Numbered from the stretch's first letter, positions 1 through 8,116 are shown. The stretch: 34,059 nucleotides of DNA from DASQPR01 sp035713725 (GCA_035713725.1 DASTMZ010000067.1:1-34059), one strand, 5' to 3'. Notes: a model not told the origin generated them from the letters alone. Program-made: numbers and translations.

Positions 1-1
1 G

Positions 2-406
2 CGCCTGCTGCTCACCGACCTGGCCGCGGCGGGTACCACCGTCGTGCTTTCCACGCACCTGCTGTCCGAGGTGGAGCAGGTGTGCACGCACGTCGGCGTC
101 ATGCACCTCGGCCGGCTGGTGGCCCAGGGCGGCCTGGCCGAGCTGCGCGCCGGCGGGGCGCCCCGCATCGAGGTACGCACGACGCGGCCGGACGCCGCCG
201 GTACGGTGCTGGCCGGGCTCGGGCTCACCGACGTGGGTACGCACGCCGACACGGTGACCGCGTTGCTCGGCGGCGTACCCGCGGAGGCGGTCGCGCCCGC
301 CCTCGTACACGCCGACGTGCCGCTGTCCGGGCTGCGAGTGCTCGCCGCCGATCTGGAGGAGATGTTCGTACGGCTGACCGGCGAGGGCTTCGATGTCAGC
401 GGCTGA
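2..406 (+). CDS. ABC transporter ATP-binding protein, C-terminal part (5' truncated by window edge)
   Basis: The reading frame is open from base 2, so the gene begins outside the window. The visible residues begin RLLTDLAAAGTTVVLSTHLL and continue SEVEQVC. This is the D-loop to H-loop end of an ABC ATPase, with the switch histidine in STHLLSEVE. It is followed by the roughly 100-residue C-terminal domain usual in ATPases of ABC-2 type exporters (CcmA/DrrA class), which power efflux of drugs, lipids or polymers from the cytoplasm. Walker A and the signature motif lie upstream and cannot be seen. The stop overlaps the permease ATG by 14 bp, so the two are co-translated subunits of one exporter. 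The substrate is unknown. Confidence 0.9.
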   Translation, partial: RLLLTDLAAAGTTVVLSTHLLSEVEQVCTHVGVMHLGRLVAQGGLAELRAGGAPRIEVRTTRPDAAGTVLAGLGLTDVGTHADTVTALLGGVPAEAVAPALVHADVPLSGLRVLAADLEEMFVRLTGEGFDVSG

Positions 407-1349
407 TCTCCGTACGAGTCCGACCGGCGACGCGGACGACGCGGCCGGCGACCAGAACGACGCGGCCGGCAACCGGAACGACGCGGTCGAGTCGCGCGCG
501 CACACCTACCCCGATGATGCGAGTGCTTCGCCGCCGCGATGGTTCTCGACGCGGTTTTTTCGCTCCGAGCTGTGGCTCATCTTCGGCCGGCGGCGGAACT
601 GGGTGGGCCTCGCCATCCTGTGTGCGGTGCCGATCCTGGTCAACGTCGCGACGAAGATGTCCGGACCGAGCGGTGACGGTCCCGAGTTCTTCGTCAACAT
701 CACACACAACGGTCTGTTTGCCGCGCTGGCCGCGCTTGCGCTCGAGCTGCCGCTGTTCCTGCCGATCGCGGTCGCGGCAATTTCCGCCGACGCGATCGCC
801 GGCGAGGCAAACCTCGGGACGTTGCGTTACCTGCTCGCGGTCCCGGCCGGGCGGACCCGGCTGCTCACCGTGAAGTTCGCGGCCATCGTGGTGTTCGCGT
901 TCGCCGCGACACTGCTGGTCGCGGTCGTCGGCGCGGTGCTCGGCCTGATCCTGTTCGGTGGCGGACCGATGGCCACGCTCTCCGGCACCCCCGTGTCGTT
1001 CGGCGAGGGCGTGTGGCGCGTGCTGCTGGTCTGCCTCTACATCACGGTCATGCTCACCGCGCTGGGCGCCATCGGGCTCTTCGTGTCGACGTTGACCGAG
1101 CAGCCGATCGGCGCGGCCATCGCCGTGCTCGTCATCGCGCTCGGCAGCGAGATCTCCGACGCCATTCCGCAACTCAGCGCGATCCACCGCTACCTACCCA
1201 CACACTACTGGCTGTCCTTCGGCGACCTGCTGCGCAACCCGATCGCCGTCGACCGTACGGTGCCGGGGCTGCTCTCCGCGCTGATCTACGTGGCGATCTT
1301 CACGAGTGCCGCGTGGGCGCGCTTCGGCGGACGGGACGTGACGAGCTGA
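393..1349 (+). CDS. ABC-2 type transporter permease
   Basis: This 318-residue membrane protein has about six hydrophobic segments, near residues 69-88, 108-131, 160-188, 208-232, 238-257 and 292-310. That is the standard layout of an ABC-2 permease. The extra helical-hairpin stretch LGTLRYLLAVPAGRTRLLTVK between segments 2 and 3 is the conserved region of this family that contacts the ATPase. It follows the ATPase with a 14-bp overlap and so forms the channel half of the exporter. The N-terminal 50 residues are hydrophilic and hold three 7-residue repeats of the type GDxxDAA, a non-conserved cytosolic tail. Substrate unknown. Confidence 0.9.
   Translation: MSAADLRTSPTGDADDAAGDQNDAAGNRNDAVESRAHTYPDDASASPPRWFSTRFFRSELWLIFGRRRNWVGLAILCAVPILVNVATKMSGPSGDGPEFFVNITHNGLFAALAALALELPLFLPIAVAAISADAIAGEANLGTLRYLLAVPAGRTRLLTVKFAAIVVFAFAATLLVAVVGAVLGLILFGGGPMATLSGTPVSFGEGVWRVLLVCLYITVMLTALGAIGLFVSTLTEQPIGAAIAVLVIALGSEISDAIPQLSAIHRYLPTHYWLSFGDLLRNPIAVDRTVPGLLSALIYVAIFTSAAWARFGGRDVTS
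426..488 (+). repeat. 21-bp in-frame tandem repeat, 3 imperfect copies
   Basis: Three consecutive 7-codon units encode GDADDAA, GDQNDAA and GNRNDAV in the N-terminal tail of the ABC permease. The second and third differ by only a few bases. The period is a multiple of three, so the frame is kept. Confidence 0.75.
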
Positions 1350-1370
1350 TCGCATCGGCGCACCGACCGC

Positions 1371-1386
1371 CGTCGCGCGCGCGACG
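1371..1386. terminator. 16-bp GC-only palindrome after the ABC permease (possible terminator)
   Basis: The sequence cgtcgcgcgcgcgacg is a perfect palindrome lying 21 bp after the permease stop. It could fold as a short hairpin ending the exporter transcript. There is no T-run, and a protein-binding palindrome is equally possible. Confidence 0.3.
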
Positions 1387-1455
1387 ACGTGTCGATCGCG
1401 GCATCGATCGTCGGCACGGCATGCGCGGGGGTGGCCATGCGCACACGGCTCCGCC

Positions 1456-1461
1456 TACCCT
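1456..1461 (+). promoter_or_regulatory. Putative -10 box (TACCCT) for the acyl-CoA ligase gene
   Basis: TACCCT fits the actinobacterial TANNNT -10 pattern and would start transcription near 1468. That gives a leader of about 35 nt containing the GAAGGA ribosome site at 1489-1494. No clear -35 is visible. Confidence 0.35.
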
Positions 1462-1502
1462 TCGGTAACACGCCTGCGCCGCCGATCCGAAGGACGCCAA
1501 CG

Positions 1503-3332
1503 ATGTCGCTCGAGATCCCGTACCGCTGCATCCCCGACATGCTCGCGCAGCGCGTCGCCGCTACGCCGCACGGTCGTGCGTTCGGCTTCCCGGTCGCCGA
1601 CGACGGCATCGCCTGGATGACGTGGGGTGAGGTCGGTGCGCGCGCCGCAAACATCGGTGCCGGGCTTCTCGACCTCGGTGTGCGGCCGGAGGACCGGGTC
1701 GCGATCTTGTCGAACACACGCGTGGAATGGTTGCTCGCCGACTTCGGCATCATGAACGCTGGCGCCGCGACGACGACCGTCTACCCGACCACCGAGGCGG
1801 ACGAGGCGTCGTTCATCCTCGGCGACTCCGAGTCGGTCGTTCTGGTCGCGGAGAATGCCGCGCAGGCCACGAAGGTCTCCGGCGCGACGCTCGAGCACCT
1901 GCGGCACGTGGTGCTGATCGATGCCACCGAAGGCGAGCACGTTTCGGTCGGCGTACCCACCATGTCCCTCGCGGACCTGGAGCAGCGCGGCGCGGACGCG
2001 TTGGCCGCGGACCCCGACCTGGTGTCCCGCGCGGTGGCCGCGGTCGCGCCGGACCACCTCGCGACCGTGATCTACACGTCCGGCACCACCGGCCGTCCGA
2101 AGGGCGTCGAACTGCTGCATGCCGGGTGGTGTTGGCAGGCCGTGGCACAGGGCCGCAACGGGCTGGTGCGCTCCGACGACCTGCAATACCTGTGGCTGCC
2201 GCTGTCCCACTCGTTCGGCAAGACGCTGGCGTGCAGCCTGGTGCACGCCGGCCTGCCGACCTATGTGGACGGACGGGTCGACAAGCTCGTGGTCAACCTC
2301 GCCCGCGTGCAGCCGACGTTGATGTGCGCCGCACCGCGAGTGTTCGAGAAGGTCTACAACGCCGCGGTCGGGTCGGCCGCGTCGGCGGGCGGCGCGAAGG
2401 CGAAGATCTTCGCGTGGGCGGTCCGCGTCGGCCGGCAGGCCGTCACCCTTGAGCTCGCCGGCGTCCCGGTGCCCGCCGGGCTCGCGGCCCAACGCCGTGT
2501 CGCGGACAAGCTTGTCTTCTCGAAGCTGCGCGAGCGCCTCGGCGGTCGGATCCGCGTGCTGGTGTCCGGTGCCGCTCCGCTGTCCCGCGACATTTCCGAG
2601 TTCTTCGCCGCCGCGGGCCTGCCGATCTATGAGGGGTACGGGTTGACCGAGACGTCCGCCGGCAACTTCGTCAACCCGGTGGACGGCCTGCGCATCGGCA
2701 CCGTCGGTCAGCACCTCGGCGACCTCGAGTGCAAGATCGACGTGGACGGCGAGATCCTGATCCGCGGTCTGCCCGTGATGCGCGGCTACCACAACCTGCC
2801 GGACGAGACCGCGGCCGCGTTCACCGACGACGGCTTCTTCCGCACTGGCGACATCGGCGAACTGGACGCGGACGGATATCTACGGATCACCGACCGGAAG
2901 AAGGACCTCATCAAGACGTCCGGCGGCAAATACGTGGCGCCGTCGCATATCGAGGGCATGTTCAAGGCGATCTGCCCCTACACGTCGCAGGCGCTGATCG
3001 TCGGACAGGCGCGCAACTACTGCACGATGGTGGTAACGCTCGACCCGGACGCGATCGTGGCGTGGGCCGCCGCCGGGCCGCTGGCCGGCAAGCCGTACGC
3101 CGAGATCGTCGCGTCCGACGAGGCCCGCCAGCTGGTCGACGGGTACGTCACCGAGCTGAACGAGAAGCTCAACCGCTGGGAAACCGTCAAGAAGTTCACC
3201 ATCCTGCCGCGCGACCTGTCGATCGAACACGGCGAGTTGACACCGTCACTGAAAGTGAAGCGTCGCGCGGTCGAGACCGCGTTCGCCGACGACATCGAGA
3301 AGATGTACGAGGGCGCTCTCGCCGAGCTGTAG
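1503..3332 (+). CDS. Long-chain fatty-acid--CoA ligase (AMP-forming)
   Basis: This 609-residue acyl-CoA synthetase of the ANL (adenylate-forming) superfamily activates a fatty acid to acyl-AMP and then to acyl-CoA. The AMP-binding loop IYTSGTTGRPKG is near residues 190-201 and YGLTETS near 379. The RTGD hinge region is near 447, followed by DRKKDLIKTSGGKYVAP. The catalytic lysine lies in the C-terminal LTPSLKVKRR near 585. Length and motifs match the FadD15-like group of about 600 residues. The frame is open from 1389, but the ATG at 1503 has the ribosome site GAAGGA 8 nt upstream, and the protein then begins like its relatives (MSLEIPYRCIPDML). It may serve lipid degradation, remodelling or envelope lipid synthesis; the neighbours do not decide. 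Confidence 0.93.
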   Translation: MSLEIPYRCIPDMLAQRVAATPHGRAFGFPVADDGIAWMTWGEVGARAANIGAGLLDLGVRPEDRVAILSNTRVEWLLADFGIMNAGAATTTVYPTTEADEASFILGDSESVVLVAENAAQATKVSGATLEHLRHVVLIDATEGEHVSVGVPTMSLADLEQRGADALAADPDLVSRAVAAVAPDHLATVIYTSGTTGRPKGVELLHAGWCWQAVAQGRNGLVRSDDLQYLWLPLSHSFGKTLACSLVHAGLPTYVDGRVDKLVVNLARVQPTLMCAAPRVFEKVYNAAVGSAASAGGAKAKIFAWAVRVGRQAVTLELAGVPVPAGLAAQRRVADKLVFSKLRERLGGRIRVLVSGAAPLSRDISEFFAAAGLPIYEGYGLTETSAGNFVNPVDGLRIGTVGQHLGDLECKIDVDGEILIRGLPVMRGYHNLPDETAAAFTDDGFFRTGDIGELDADGYLRITDRKKDLIKTSGGKYVAPSHIEGMFKAICPYTSQALIVGQARNYCTMVVTLDPDAIVAWAAAGPLAGKPYAEIVASDEARQLVDGYVTELNEKLNRWETVKKFTILPRDLSIEHGELTPSLKVKRRAVETAFADDIEKMYEGALAEL

Positions 3333-3335
3333 CGG

Positions 3336-3383
3336 GTGCTCGCGACGGTGCTTGCGACGGCGCCCGCGATGGTGCTCGCGACG
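3336..3383 (+). repeat. 12-bp tandem repeat, 4 imperfect copies, intergenic
   Basis: Units gtgctcgcgacg, gtgcttgcgacg, gcgcccgcgatg and gtgctcgcgacg follow the acyl-CoA ligase stop directly. The rest of the gap to 3609 holds one inverted repeat and a possible promoter. Confidence 0.75.
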
Positions 3384-3438
3384 GAGCCGCGGCGGCGGAG
3401 CGACGGGAAGTCGGCCAGTTGACGCACCACGATGGCGC

Positions 3439-3469
3439 GGCAGGCTTGACGCGGCCGGCACGGCCTGCC
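3439..3469 (+). terminator. Possible terminator stem-loop after the acyl-CoA ligase gene
   Basis: GGCAGGC (3439-3445) pairs with GCCTGCC (3463-3469) across a 17-nt loop, followed by ATTGTG. It has no proper T-run, so it is a weak candidate. Confidence 0.3.
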
Positions 3470-3522
3470 ATTGTGCCGTCGATATGGGCCGCAAGCCTCG
3501 TGATGCCTGCCCGTACGCGTGA

Positions 3523-3558
3523 TTGACGACGGCACGTGTGGCGTGTGACCTATAGGAT
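3523..3558 (+). promoter_or_regulatory. Possible promoter for the four-helix membrane protein
   Basis: A -10-like TAGGAT lies at 3553-3558 and a -35-like TTGACG at 3523-3528. The 24-bp spacer is too long for a standard sigma-A promoter, so the -35 may be coincidental. It would give a leader of about 45 nt containing the AGGAG site at 3598-3602. Confidence 0.3.
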
Positions 3559-3609
3559 TCCGTGATCGAGCTCGACAGTTGCGACCCCCTCGGTGATAGG
3601 AGCAGGCTC

Positions 3610-4227
3610 GTGAACCCCAACCAACCGCAATACCCGGCGTCCGGGGGGCGCGCGGGACGCAACCTGACGTTCGCCATGTCGGACGTGATCGTGGCCGGCG
3701 CGGCCGTGCTGTTCTTCATCTTCTCGTTCACGCCCATCGTGTCGGTCGACGTCCCGAAGATCACCGGGTTCGACATCAATGTGCCGGGCGCGCACGTGAA
3801 TCTGTGGAACTTCGAGAAGCCGCTCGGTTGGTGGACCGCGGTCGCCAACCTCCTGCTGCTCGCGACCGCCGTGCTCGCGATGTGGTGGCCGCGCGACCGC
3901 GAATACGCCGGATTCCGTCGTAGCCACGCGCAGGTCGCGATCGCGCTGTTCGTCTTCATCGAGATCGCCGGCTCGTTGTTCGGGATCGGCAGCTCGGCCC
4001 TCGGCTGGGGTGGAATCCTCATGCTGCTGCTCGCGATCGTCGCGCTGGCCGCCGCGATCCTCGGCCACCTCGGCATGTTGCAGAGCCCGGTGACCCTGCC
4101 GGGCGGCTCGCCCGCGCAATCGGGTGGCTACACGCCGCCCGCGCCGGGTGGCTACCAGCCGCCGGCCGGTGGCTACGCACCGCCGCCGCAGCAAGGCCAG
4201 CAGCACCAGGGCGACTCGGTCAGCTGA
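3610..4227 (+). CDS. Four-helix membrane protein with Gly-Tyr-Pro-rich tail
   Basis: The product is 205 residues. The GTG at 3610 is chosen because AGGAG (3598-3602) lies 7 nt upstream; the frame itself is open from 3562. Hydrophobic segments lie near residues 25-45, 73-92, 107-128 and 133-156. The loop between the first two (about residues 46-72) is polar and probably extracytoplasmic. The last 40 residues are a low-complexity tail with repeats of GGYTPP, GGYQPP and GGYAPP followed by Gln-rich sequence. Such tails are common in actinobacterial envelope proteins and are often protein-interaction regions. I recognise no functional family. It stands alone between the ligase and a strong terminator. 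Confidence 0.8.
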   Translation: MNPNQPQYPASGGRAGRNLTFAMSDVIVAGAAVLFFIFSFTPIVSVDVPKITGFDINVPGAHVNLWNFEKPLGWWTAVANLLLLATAVLAMWWPRDREYAGFRRSHAQVAIALFVFIEIAGSLFGIGSSALGWGGILMLLLAIVALAAAILGHLGMLQSPVTLPGGSPAQSGGYTPPAPGGYQPPAGGYAPPPQQGQQHQGDSVS

Positions 4228-4259
4228 CCCGAACGCCCGCACACGTACGACGCTTCGAG

Positions 4260-4287
4260 CGGCGCCGACCGATGCTGGTCGGCGCCG
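4260..4287. terminator. Bidirectional terminator hairpin between convergent genes
   Basis: cggcgccgacc (4260-4270) and ggtcggcgccg (4277-4287) form a perfect 11-bp stem with a 6-nt loop. A moderately T-rich tract (ttcggcgtttgttt) follows on the plus strand. It lies between the membrane protein ending at 4227 and the MocR gene ending at 4358, so it probably ends both transcripts. The gap holds nothing else recognisable. Confidence 0.8.
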
Positions 4288-4357
4288 TTCGGCGTTTGTT
4301 TCGGGCTGACAGCGTCAGGTTGGTTCACGCCGCTGCGTCAGGTTGGTTCCGGCCGCG

Positions 4358-5812
4358 TCAGGCGACGAGCGTCGGCGTCTCCCACGCACGGCGCGCGCCC
4401 ACCGCGACATCGCTATGTGCGGCGGCAATGCGCGACACCGCCTCGACGAGCACCACGGGCGGGAGCGTGAACGGCAGCCGCAGGAACCGCTCCAACGTGC
4501 CGTCGACACCGAACCGCGGACCCGGCGCGAGCCGCACGCCGAAGGGCTCAGCGGCACGCGACAACGCGCTCGACAGCGGCCCGTCGAGCTCGGCCCACAA
4601 CGTCACGCCGCCGGACGGCATGGTGAATCGCCACGCGGGCAGCTCGGCGCGTACGGCGGCGGCCAACGCGTCCCGCTGCTCGCGCAACTCGGCGCGGCGC
4701 GCCGGAACGATCGTCGCGGCTCTCGCTAGCAACTCGACGGCGACGAGCTGATCGAGGACGGGACCGGACATGTCGACGCCGACCCGCACCGCGGCGAGCC
4801 GCTGCACGATCGCCTCGGCCGCGCGGATCCATCCGATGCGGAGCCCGCCCCAGTAGGGCTTGCTCATGCCACCGATCGACACGACACGCGCGTGGCGGTC
4901 GTAGGAGGCGACCGGTGGTGGCATCGTCGCGCCGTCGAGTGACAGATCGACAAACGACTCGTCGATGATCAGATCCGTACCGGCGGCGTGCGCGACGCCG
5001 GGCAACTTCGATCGTGTCTCGTCGTCCATCAGGTGGCCGGTCGGGTTCTGGAATTCCGGGATCAGGTACGCGACCCGTGCGCCGATCTGGCGTACCGCAC
5101 CGAGCAGCAAGTCGGTGTCCCAGCCGTCGGCGACGCCGAACGTGTGGACGCGGGCGCGTCGAGCACCGAACGCGGCGAGCGCGTTGGGATAGGTCGGCGA
5201 CTCGGTCATTAATGCGGTGCCGGGCGGCGCGAGCAGTCGCAGCGTGAGGTCCAGCGCGTGCTGTACGCCGTTGGTGACCATGATCTGCTCGGGGATCGTC
5301 GGGACACCGCGGGCGGAGTACCCGTCCGCGACGGCGGCGCGCAACTCGGGGATGCCGGTCGGGTGATATCCGGCGCCGGACAGATATCGCGGCAGCGCGG
5401 CGACCGCGTCGTTTGCGGCGTCGGTCATCTCGGCCGGGGCGCCGAGTGCCGCGGTGGCGAAGTCGATGAGATCGGGTGCGCCGGCCGGTGCCCACCAACC
5501 GCTCTGCCCGACGCGCGCGCCGCCGGGCAGACGCGTCCAGCTGCCCGCACCGCGCCGGCTGTCGAGATGACCGGACGAGCGCAGCAGGTTGTACGACGCC
5601 GTCACGGTGGTACGGCTGACTTGCAGCGTCTCGGCAAGCTCCCGTTCGGCCGGCAAACGTACGTCCAGCGCCAGCCGTCCATCGTTGATGAGACCGCGCA
5701 GCGTGTCCGCGAGCGCGACATAGTCCGGCGCGTTGCGGAAGCCCGTACTGGATCGCCATCGCCCCAGCAGCCGTACGAGTTGGCTGCCCCGAATCGCCCG
5801 TGTCACGGCCAC
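4358..5812 (-). CDS. MocR-family transcriptional regulator (GntR winged helix plus aminotransferase-like domain), YczR type
   Basis: This 484-residue protein has an N-terminal GntR winged helix at about residues 28-95, including PAERELAETLQVSRTTVT. A linker and a full fold-type I aminotransferase-like domain follow. The PLP-binding lysine is K318 in GGMSKPYWGGLRIGW. MocR proteins use PLP or a PLP-amino compound as an effector rather than catalysing transamination. The gene is divergent from a YczE-like membrane protein across 53 bp, an arrangement known for the YczR subgroup of MocR regulators in Bacilli and Actinobacteria. It therefore very likely controls that gene, and perhaps itself, through the direct repeats at 5821-5852. 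The start is GTG at 5812 with only a weak ribosome site. Confidence 0.9.
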   Translation of the reverse strand: MAVTRAIRGSQLVRLLGRWRSSTGFRNAPDYVALADTLRGLINDGRLALDVRLPAERELAETLQVSRTTVTASYNLLRSSGHLDSRRGAGSWTRLPGGARVGQSGWWAPAGAPDLIDFATAALGAPAEMTDAANDAVAALPRYLSGAGYHPTGIPELRAAVADGYSARGVPTIPEQIMVTNGVQHALDLTLRLLAPPGTALMTESPTYPNALAAFGARRARVHTFGVADGWDTDLLLGAVRQIGARVAYLIPEFQNPTGHLMDDETRSKLPGVAHAAGTDLIIDESFVDLSLDGATMPPPVASYDRHARVVSIGGMSKPYWGGLRIGWIRAAEAIVQRLAAVRVGVDMSGPVLDQLVAVELLARAATIVPARRAELREQRDALAAAVRAELPAWRFTMPSGGVTLWAELDGPLSSALSRAAEPFGVRLAPGPRFGVDGTLERFLRLPFTLPPVVLVEAVSRIAAAHSDVAVGARRAWETPTLVA

Positions 5813-5820
5813 TCACCACC

Positions 5821-5852
5821 AATTGGCTCTTTGACACCTCGGAATTGGCCCT
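5821..5852. promoter_or_regulatory. Predicted MocR (YczR-like) operator: two direct repeats 22 bp apart
   Basis: AATTGGCTCT (5821-5830) and AATTGGCCCT (5843-5852) match at 9 of 10 positions. They are spaced 22 bp start to start, two helical turns. The first abuts a TTGACA -35 box (5831-5836) and the second lies in the spacer of the yczE-like promoter. Direct-repeat operators fit the head-to-tail dimer geometry of MocR proteins. Confidence 0.6.
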
Positions 5853-5858
5853 CAGAGT
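5831..5858 (+). promoter_or_regulatory. Putative promoter of the yczE-like gene (TTGACA-16-CAGAGT)
   Basis: A consensus -35 TTGACA (5831-5836) is followed after 16 bp by CAGAGT (5853-5858), a degenerate -10. Seven bases later comes the ATG at 5866, so the transcript would be nearly leaderless. The poor -10 fits a promoter needing an activator. Confidence 0.45.
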
Positions 5859-5865
5859 GGCACGT

Positions 5866-6573
5866 ATGGCCTCGCTTGGCAACCTCCCGTGGCGCTATCG
5901 ACCGGCACGCCGCTTCACCGCGTTGTTCGTCGGGCTGTGTTTGTACGGGATCGGGATGAGCCTGATGATTTCGGCCAAGCTCGGGCTCGATCCGTGGGAC
6001 GTGTTCCACCAGGGTATGGCGCGGCTGACCGGCGCAAGCTTCGGCACGGTCGTGATCGCTGTCGGTGTGGTCGTGCTGCTGTTCTGGATCCCGTTGCGGC
6101 AGCGGCCGGGCTTCGGCACCATCGCCAACGCGATTGTCATTGGCGTGGTGGTCGACGCGGTCAACGACGTGCTGCCAACCCCGCACACGCTGTGGCTCCG
6201 CTGGGCGTACGCGTTGGTCGGCATCGTGGCGACCGGTGTCGCATCCGGCCTCTACATCGGTGCGCGCCTCGGACCCGGGCCGCGCGACGGTCTCATGACC
6301 GGTCTGGCCACGAAGTGGTCCGGTCGCTGGTACGGACAGATCCGCGTGGTCCGTACCGCTATCGAGGTGACCGTGCTCGCGATCGGATGGTTGATGGGCG
6401 GCACCGTCGGCTGGGTGACGCTGTTGTTCGCGGTCTCGATCGGGCCGCTCGCGCACGTCATGATTCCGCTGTTGTCGGTGCCCGATCCGGCCACCGATGC
6501 CACCGTGAAGGCACGAGTCGCGGTGCCGGACCCGGCGCCGGTGGTCGAAGCGGTCGAGGCCACCGCCGCTTGA
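5866..6573 (+). CDS. YczE-like (YitT-type) integral membrane protein
   Basis: This 235-residue protein has about five transmembrane segments, roughly residues 17-40, 62-80, 88-106, 111-138 and 162-205 (the last long enough for two). The early sequence GMSLMISAKLGLDPWDVFHQ and the later GPGPRDGLMTGL are the two related halves typical of the YczE/YitT membrane family. Its substrate is unknown. The divergent MocR gene suggests it is induced in response to a PLP-related or amino compound, perhaps as a transporter; this is inference from context. The frame is open from 5800, but the ATG at 5866 sits 7 nt after the -10-like box, and family members begin close to this point. GTG at 5857 is an alternative start. 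The C-terminal 30 residues are Ala/Val/Pro rich and not conserved. Confidence 0.85.
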   Translation: MASLGNLPWRYRPARRFTALFVGLCLYGIGMSLMISAKLGLDPWDVFHQGMARLTGASFGTVVIAVGVVVLLFWIPLRQRPGFGTIANAIVIGVVVDAVNDVLPTPHTLWLRWAYALVGIVATGVASGLYIGARLGPGPRDGLMTGLATKWSGRWYGQIRVVRTAIEVTVLAIGWLMGGTVGWVTLLFAVSIGPLAHVMIPLLSVPDPATDATVKARVAVPDPAPVVEAVEATAA

Positions 6574-6647
6574 GCCGGAGCTAGTGCCGCTCGATACGGC
6601 ATAGCGCACGACGGCTTGTCATAGTGTGACTTTGGCGAGTGAACTGA

Positions 6648-6653
6648 TACTGT
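6648..6653 (+). promoter_or_regulatory. -10 box (TACTGT) of a predicted leaderless tetR transcript
   Basis: TACTGT fits TANNNT and ends 7 nt before the ATG at 6661, where transcription should begin. An imperfect palindrome, GTCATAGTGTGAC (6618-6630), lies upstream at the -35 position and could be the regulator's own operator. Confidence 0.5.
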
Positions 6654-6660
6654 GCCCACC

Positions 6661-7275
6661 ATGGCCACGGTGCCTAACGTGCCGACGCATCGCCAGCGTC
6701 AGGCGCTCGCCACCAAGGAACAGATCGGCCGCGCGGCGCGCGGGCTGTTCGCCGAGCGAGGCTACGTAGCGACCACCATCACCGCGATCGCCGAGGCCGC
6801 CGACATTCCGGCGCCCACGATCTATTCGGCGTTCGGCACCAAGGCCGCGATCCTGCAGGACATCGCGCACCGCGTCGTCGCCCATCTGGAGGTGGACCGC
6901 CATCACGAGGATGCGATGCACAACCCCGATCCGGCGGTCGGGCTGCGAGTAGCGGCGGCGCTGCAACGGCGACAATTCGAGATCATGTACGACGTGCTTG
7001 CGACCTACCAGGAGGCGGCCCGCGTCGACCCGCAGATCGACCGCGCGCAACGCATCGTGCTGGCCAACCGTGAGCGCGCGTTCCGTCGCCACCTGACCGC
7101 GATCTCAAGCCGCCTCACGCCACGCGTCACGGTCGACCAGGCCGTCGACATCTATGTCGCGCTCGTGCTGCCGGAGATCTATCGCACGCTCGTCATCGAC
7201 CGCGGTTGGACGCCGGACCGATACGAAACCTGGCTCGGCGACTCACTCGTCGACCAGCTGCTCACCCTGAAGTAG
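6661..7275 (+). CDS. TetR/AcrR family transcriptional regulator
   Basis: The product is 204 residues. The N-terminal TetR helix-turn-helix spans about residues 18-65 (TKEQIGRAARGLFAERGY, then TITAIAEAADIPAPTIYSAF). The C-terminal part is an all-helical ligand domain of unknown specificity. An in-frame GTG lies at 6652, but the ATG at 6661 is preferred because the -10 box TACTGT ends 7 nt before it, as in other leaderless genes here, and no ribosome site is visible. The target is unknown. It is transcribed in the same direction as the yczE-like gene after an 87-bp gap and converges on hisF, so it may control only itself or a distant locus. Confidence 0.9.
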   Translation: MATVPNVPTHRQRQALATKEQIGRAARGLFAERGYVATTITAIAEAADIPAPTIYSAFGTKAAILQDIAHRVVAHLEVDRHHEDAMHNPDPAVGLRVAAALQRRQFEIMYDVLATYQEAARVDPQIDRAQRIVLANRERAFRRHLTAISSRLTPRVTVDQAVDIYVALVLPEIYRTLVIDRGWTPDRYETWLGDSLVDQLLTLK

Positions 7276-7298
7276 GTTCACCACGACCGGAGCACCCG

Positions 7299-8054
7299 TC
7301 AGCGCACCGGATGGCCGGCGTCGGAGAGCGCCCGCTTCACCTCTCCGATCGACACGTCGCCGAAGTGGAAGATGCTCGCTGCGAGAACGGCGTCGGCGCC
7401 CGCGTCGACCGCCGGTGGGAAGTCCGCCGCGGCTCCGGCGCCACCCGATGCGATGAGCGGTACCCGCACCGCGCGGCGCACCAGGCGTACCAGTTCGAGG
7501 TCGAACCCGCGACGGGTGCCGTCGGTGTCCATCGCGTTGAGCAGGATCTCGCCGGCACCGAGCGCGGCGCCCTCGGCGGCCCACTCGATCGCATCGCGTC
7601 CGGCGGATCGGCGTCCCCCGTGCGTGGTGACCTCGAAGCCGCCCGACGGCGTACGCCGTGCGTCCACCGACAGCACCAGCACCTGACTGCCGTAGCGCTG
7701 CGTGATCTCGCGAATGAGCTCCGGTCGCGCGATCGCGGCGGTGTTCACGGCGACCTTGTCGGCACCGGCGCGCAATAGCACGTCGACATCGTCGGGAGTT
7801 CGTACGCCACCGCCGACCGTCAGCGGTACGAACACGCTCTCCGCGGTCCGCCCGATCACGTCGAGCATCAGTGCGCGACCCTCGGCGGACGCTGTGACGT
7901 CGAGGAACGTGACCTCGTCCGCGCCCTGTGCCTCGTAGGCGGCCGCCAACTCCACCGGGTCGCCGGCATCTCGCAGGTTCGCGAACTTCACGCCCTTCAC
8001 GACGCGGCCCGCCGCCACGTCAAGGCACGGAATCACGCTGACGGCAACGCTCAC
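7299..8054 (-). CDS. hisF: Imidazole glycerol phosphate synthase cyclase subunit HisF
   Basis: HisF (251 residues) is the (beta/alpha)8 cyclase that, with ammonia from HisH, converts PRFAR to imidazole glycerol phosphate and AICAR. The N-terminal IPCLDVAAGRVVKGVKF carries the first catalytic aspartate (D12). The second lies in LVLSVDARR near residue 130. The phosphate-binding loops LTVGGGVRTPDDV and IASGGAGAAADF are intact. The usual basic residue in the N-terminal strand (VRVIPCLDV in many relatives) is Ser here. The GTG at 8054 sits 7 nt after a TACGCT -10 box, so hisF seems to have its own leaderless promoter. It is separated from the rest of the his cluster by a PEBP gene and a strong hairpin. 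Confidence 0.97.
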   Translation of the reverse strand: MSVAVSVIPCLDVAAGRVVKGVKFANLRDAGDPVELAAAYEAQGADEVTFLDVTASAEGRALMLDVIGRTAESVFVPLTVGGGVRTPDDVDVLLRAGADKVAVNTAAIARPELIREITQRYGSQVLVLSVDARRTPSGGFEVTTHGGRRSAGRDAIEWAAEGAALGAGEILLNAMDTDGTRRGFDLELVRLVRRAVRVPLIASGGAGAAADFPPAVDAGADAVLAASIFHFGDVSIGEVKRALSDAGHPVR

Positions 8055-8061
8055 CCGTACG

Positions 8062-8067
8062 AGCGTA
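8062..8067 (-). promoter_or_regulatory. -10 box (TACGCT) of a predicted leaderless hisF transcript
   Basis: On the minus strand TACGCT ends 7 nt before the hisF GTG at 8054, placing the transcription start on or next to the start codon. No ribosome site is present in the 7-nt gap. Confidence 0.5.
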
Positions 8068-8116
8068 ATGACGTGCTGCCGCGCGACGCGCGGCCGGGCG
8101 ACAACCGCGCGACGTG

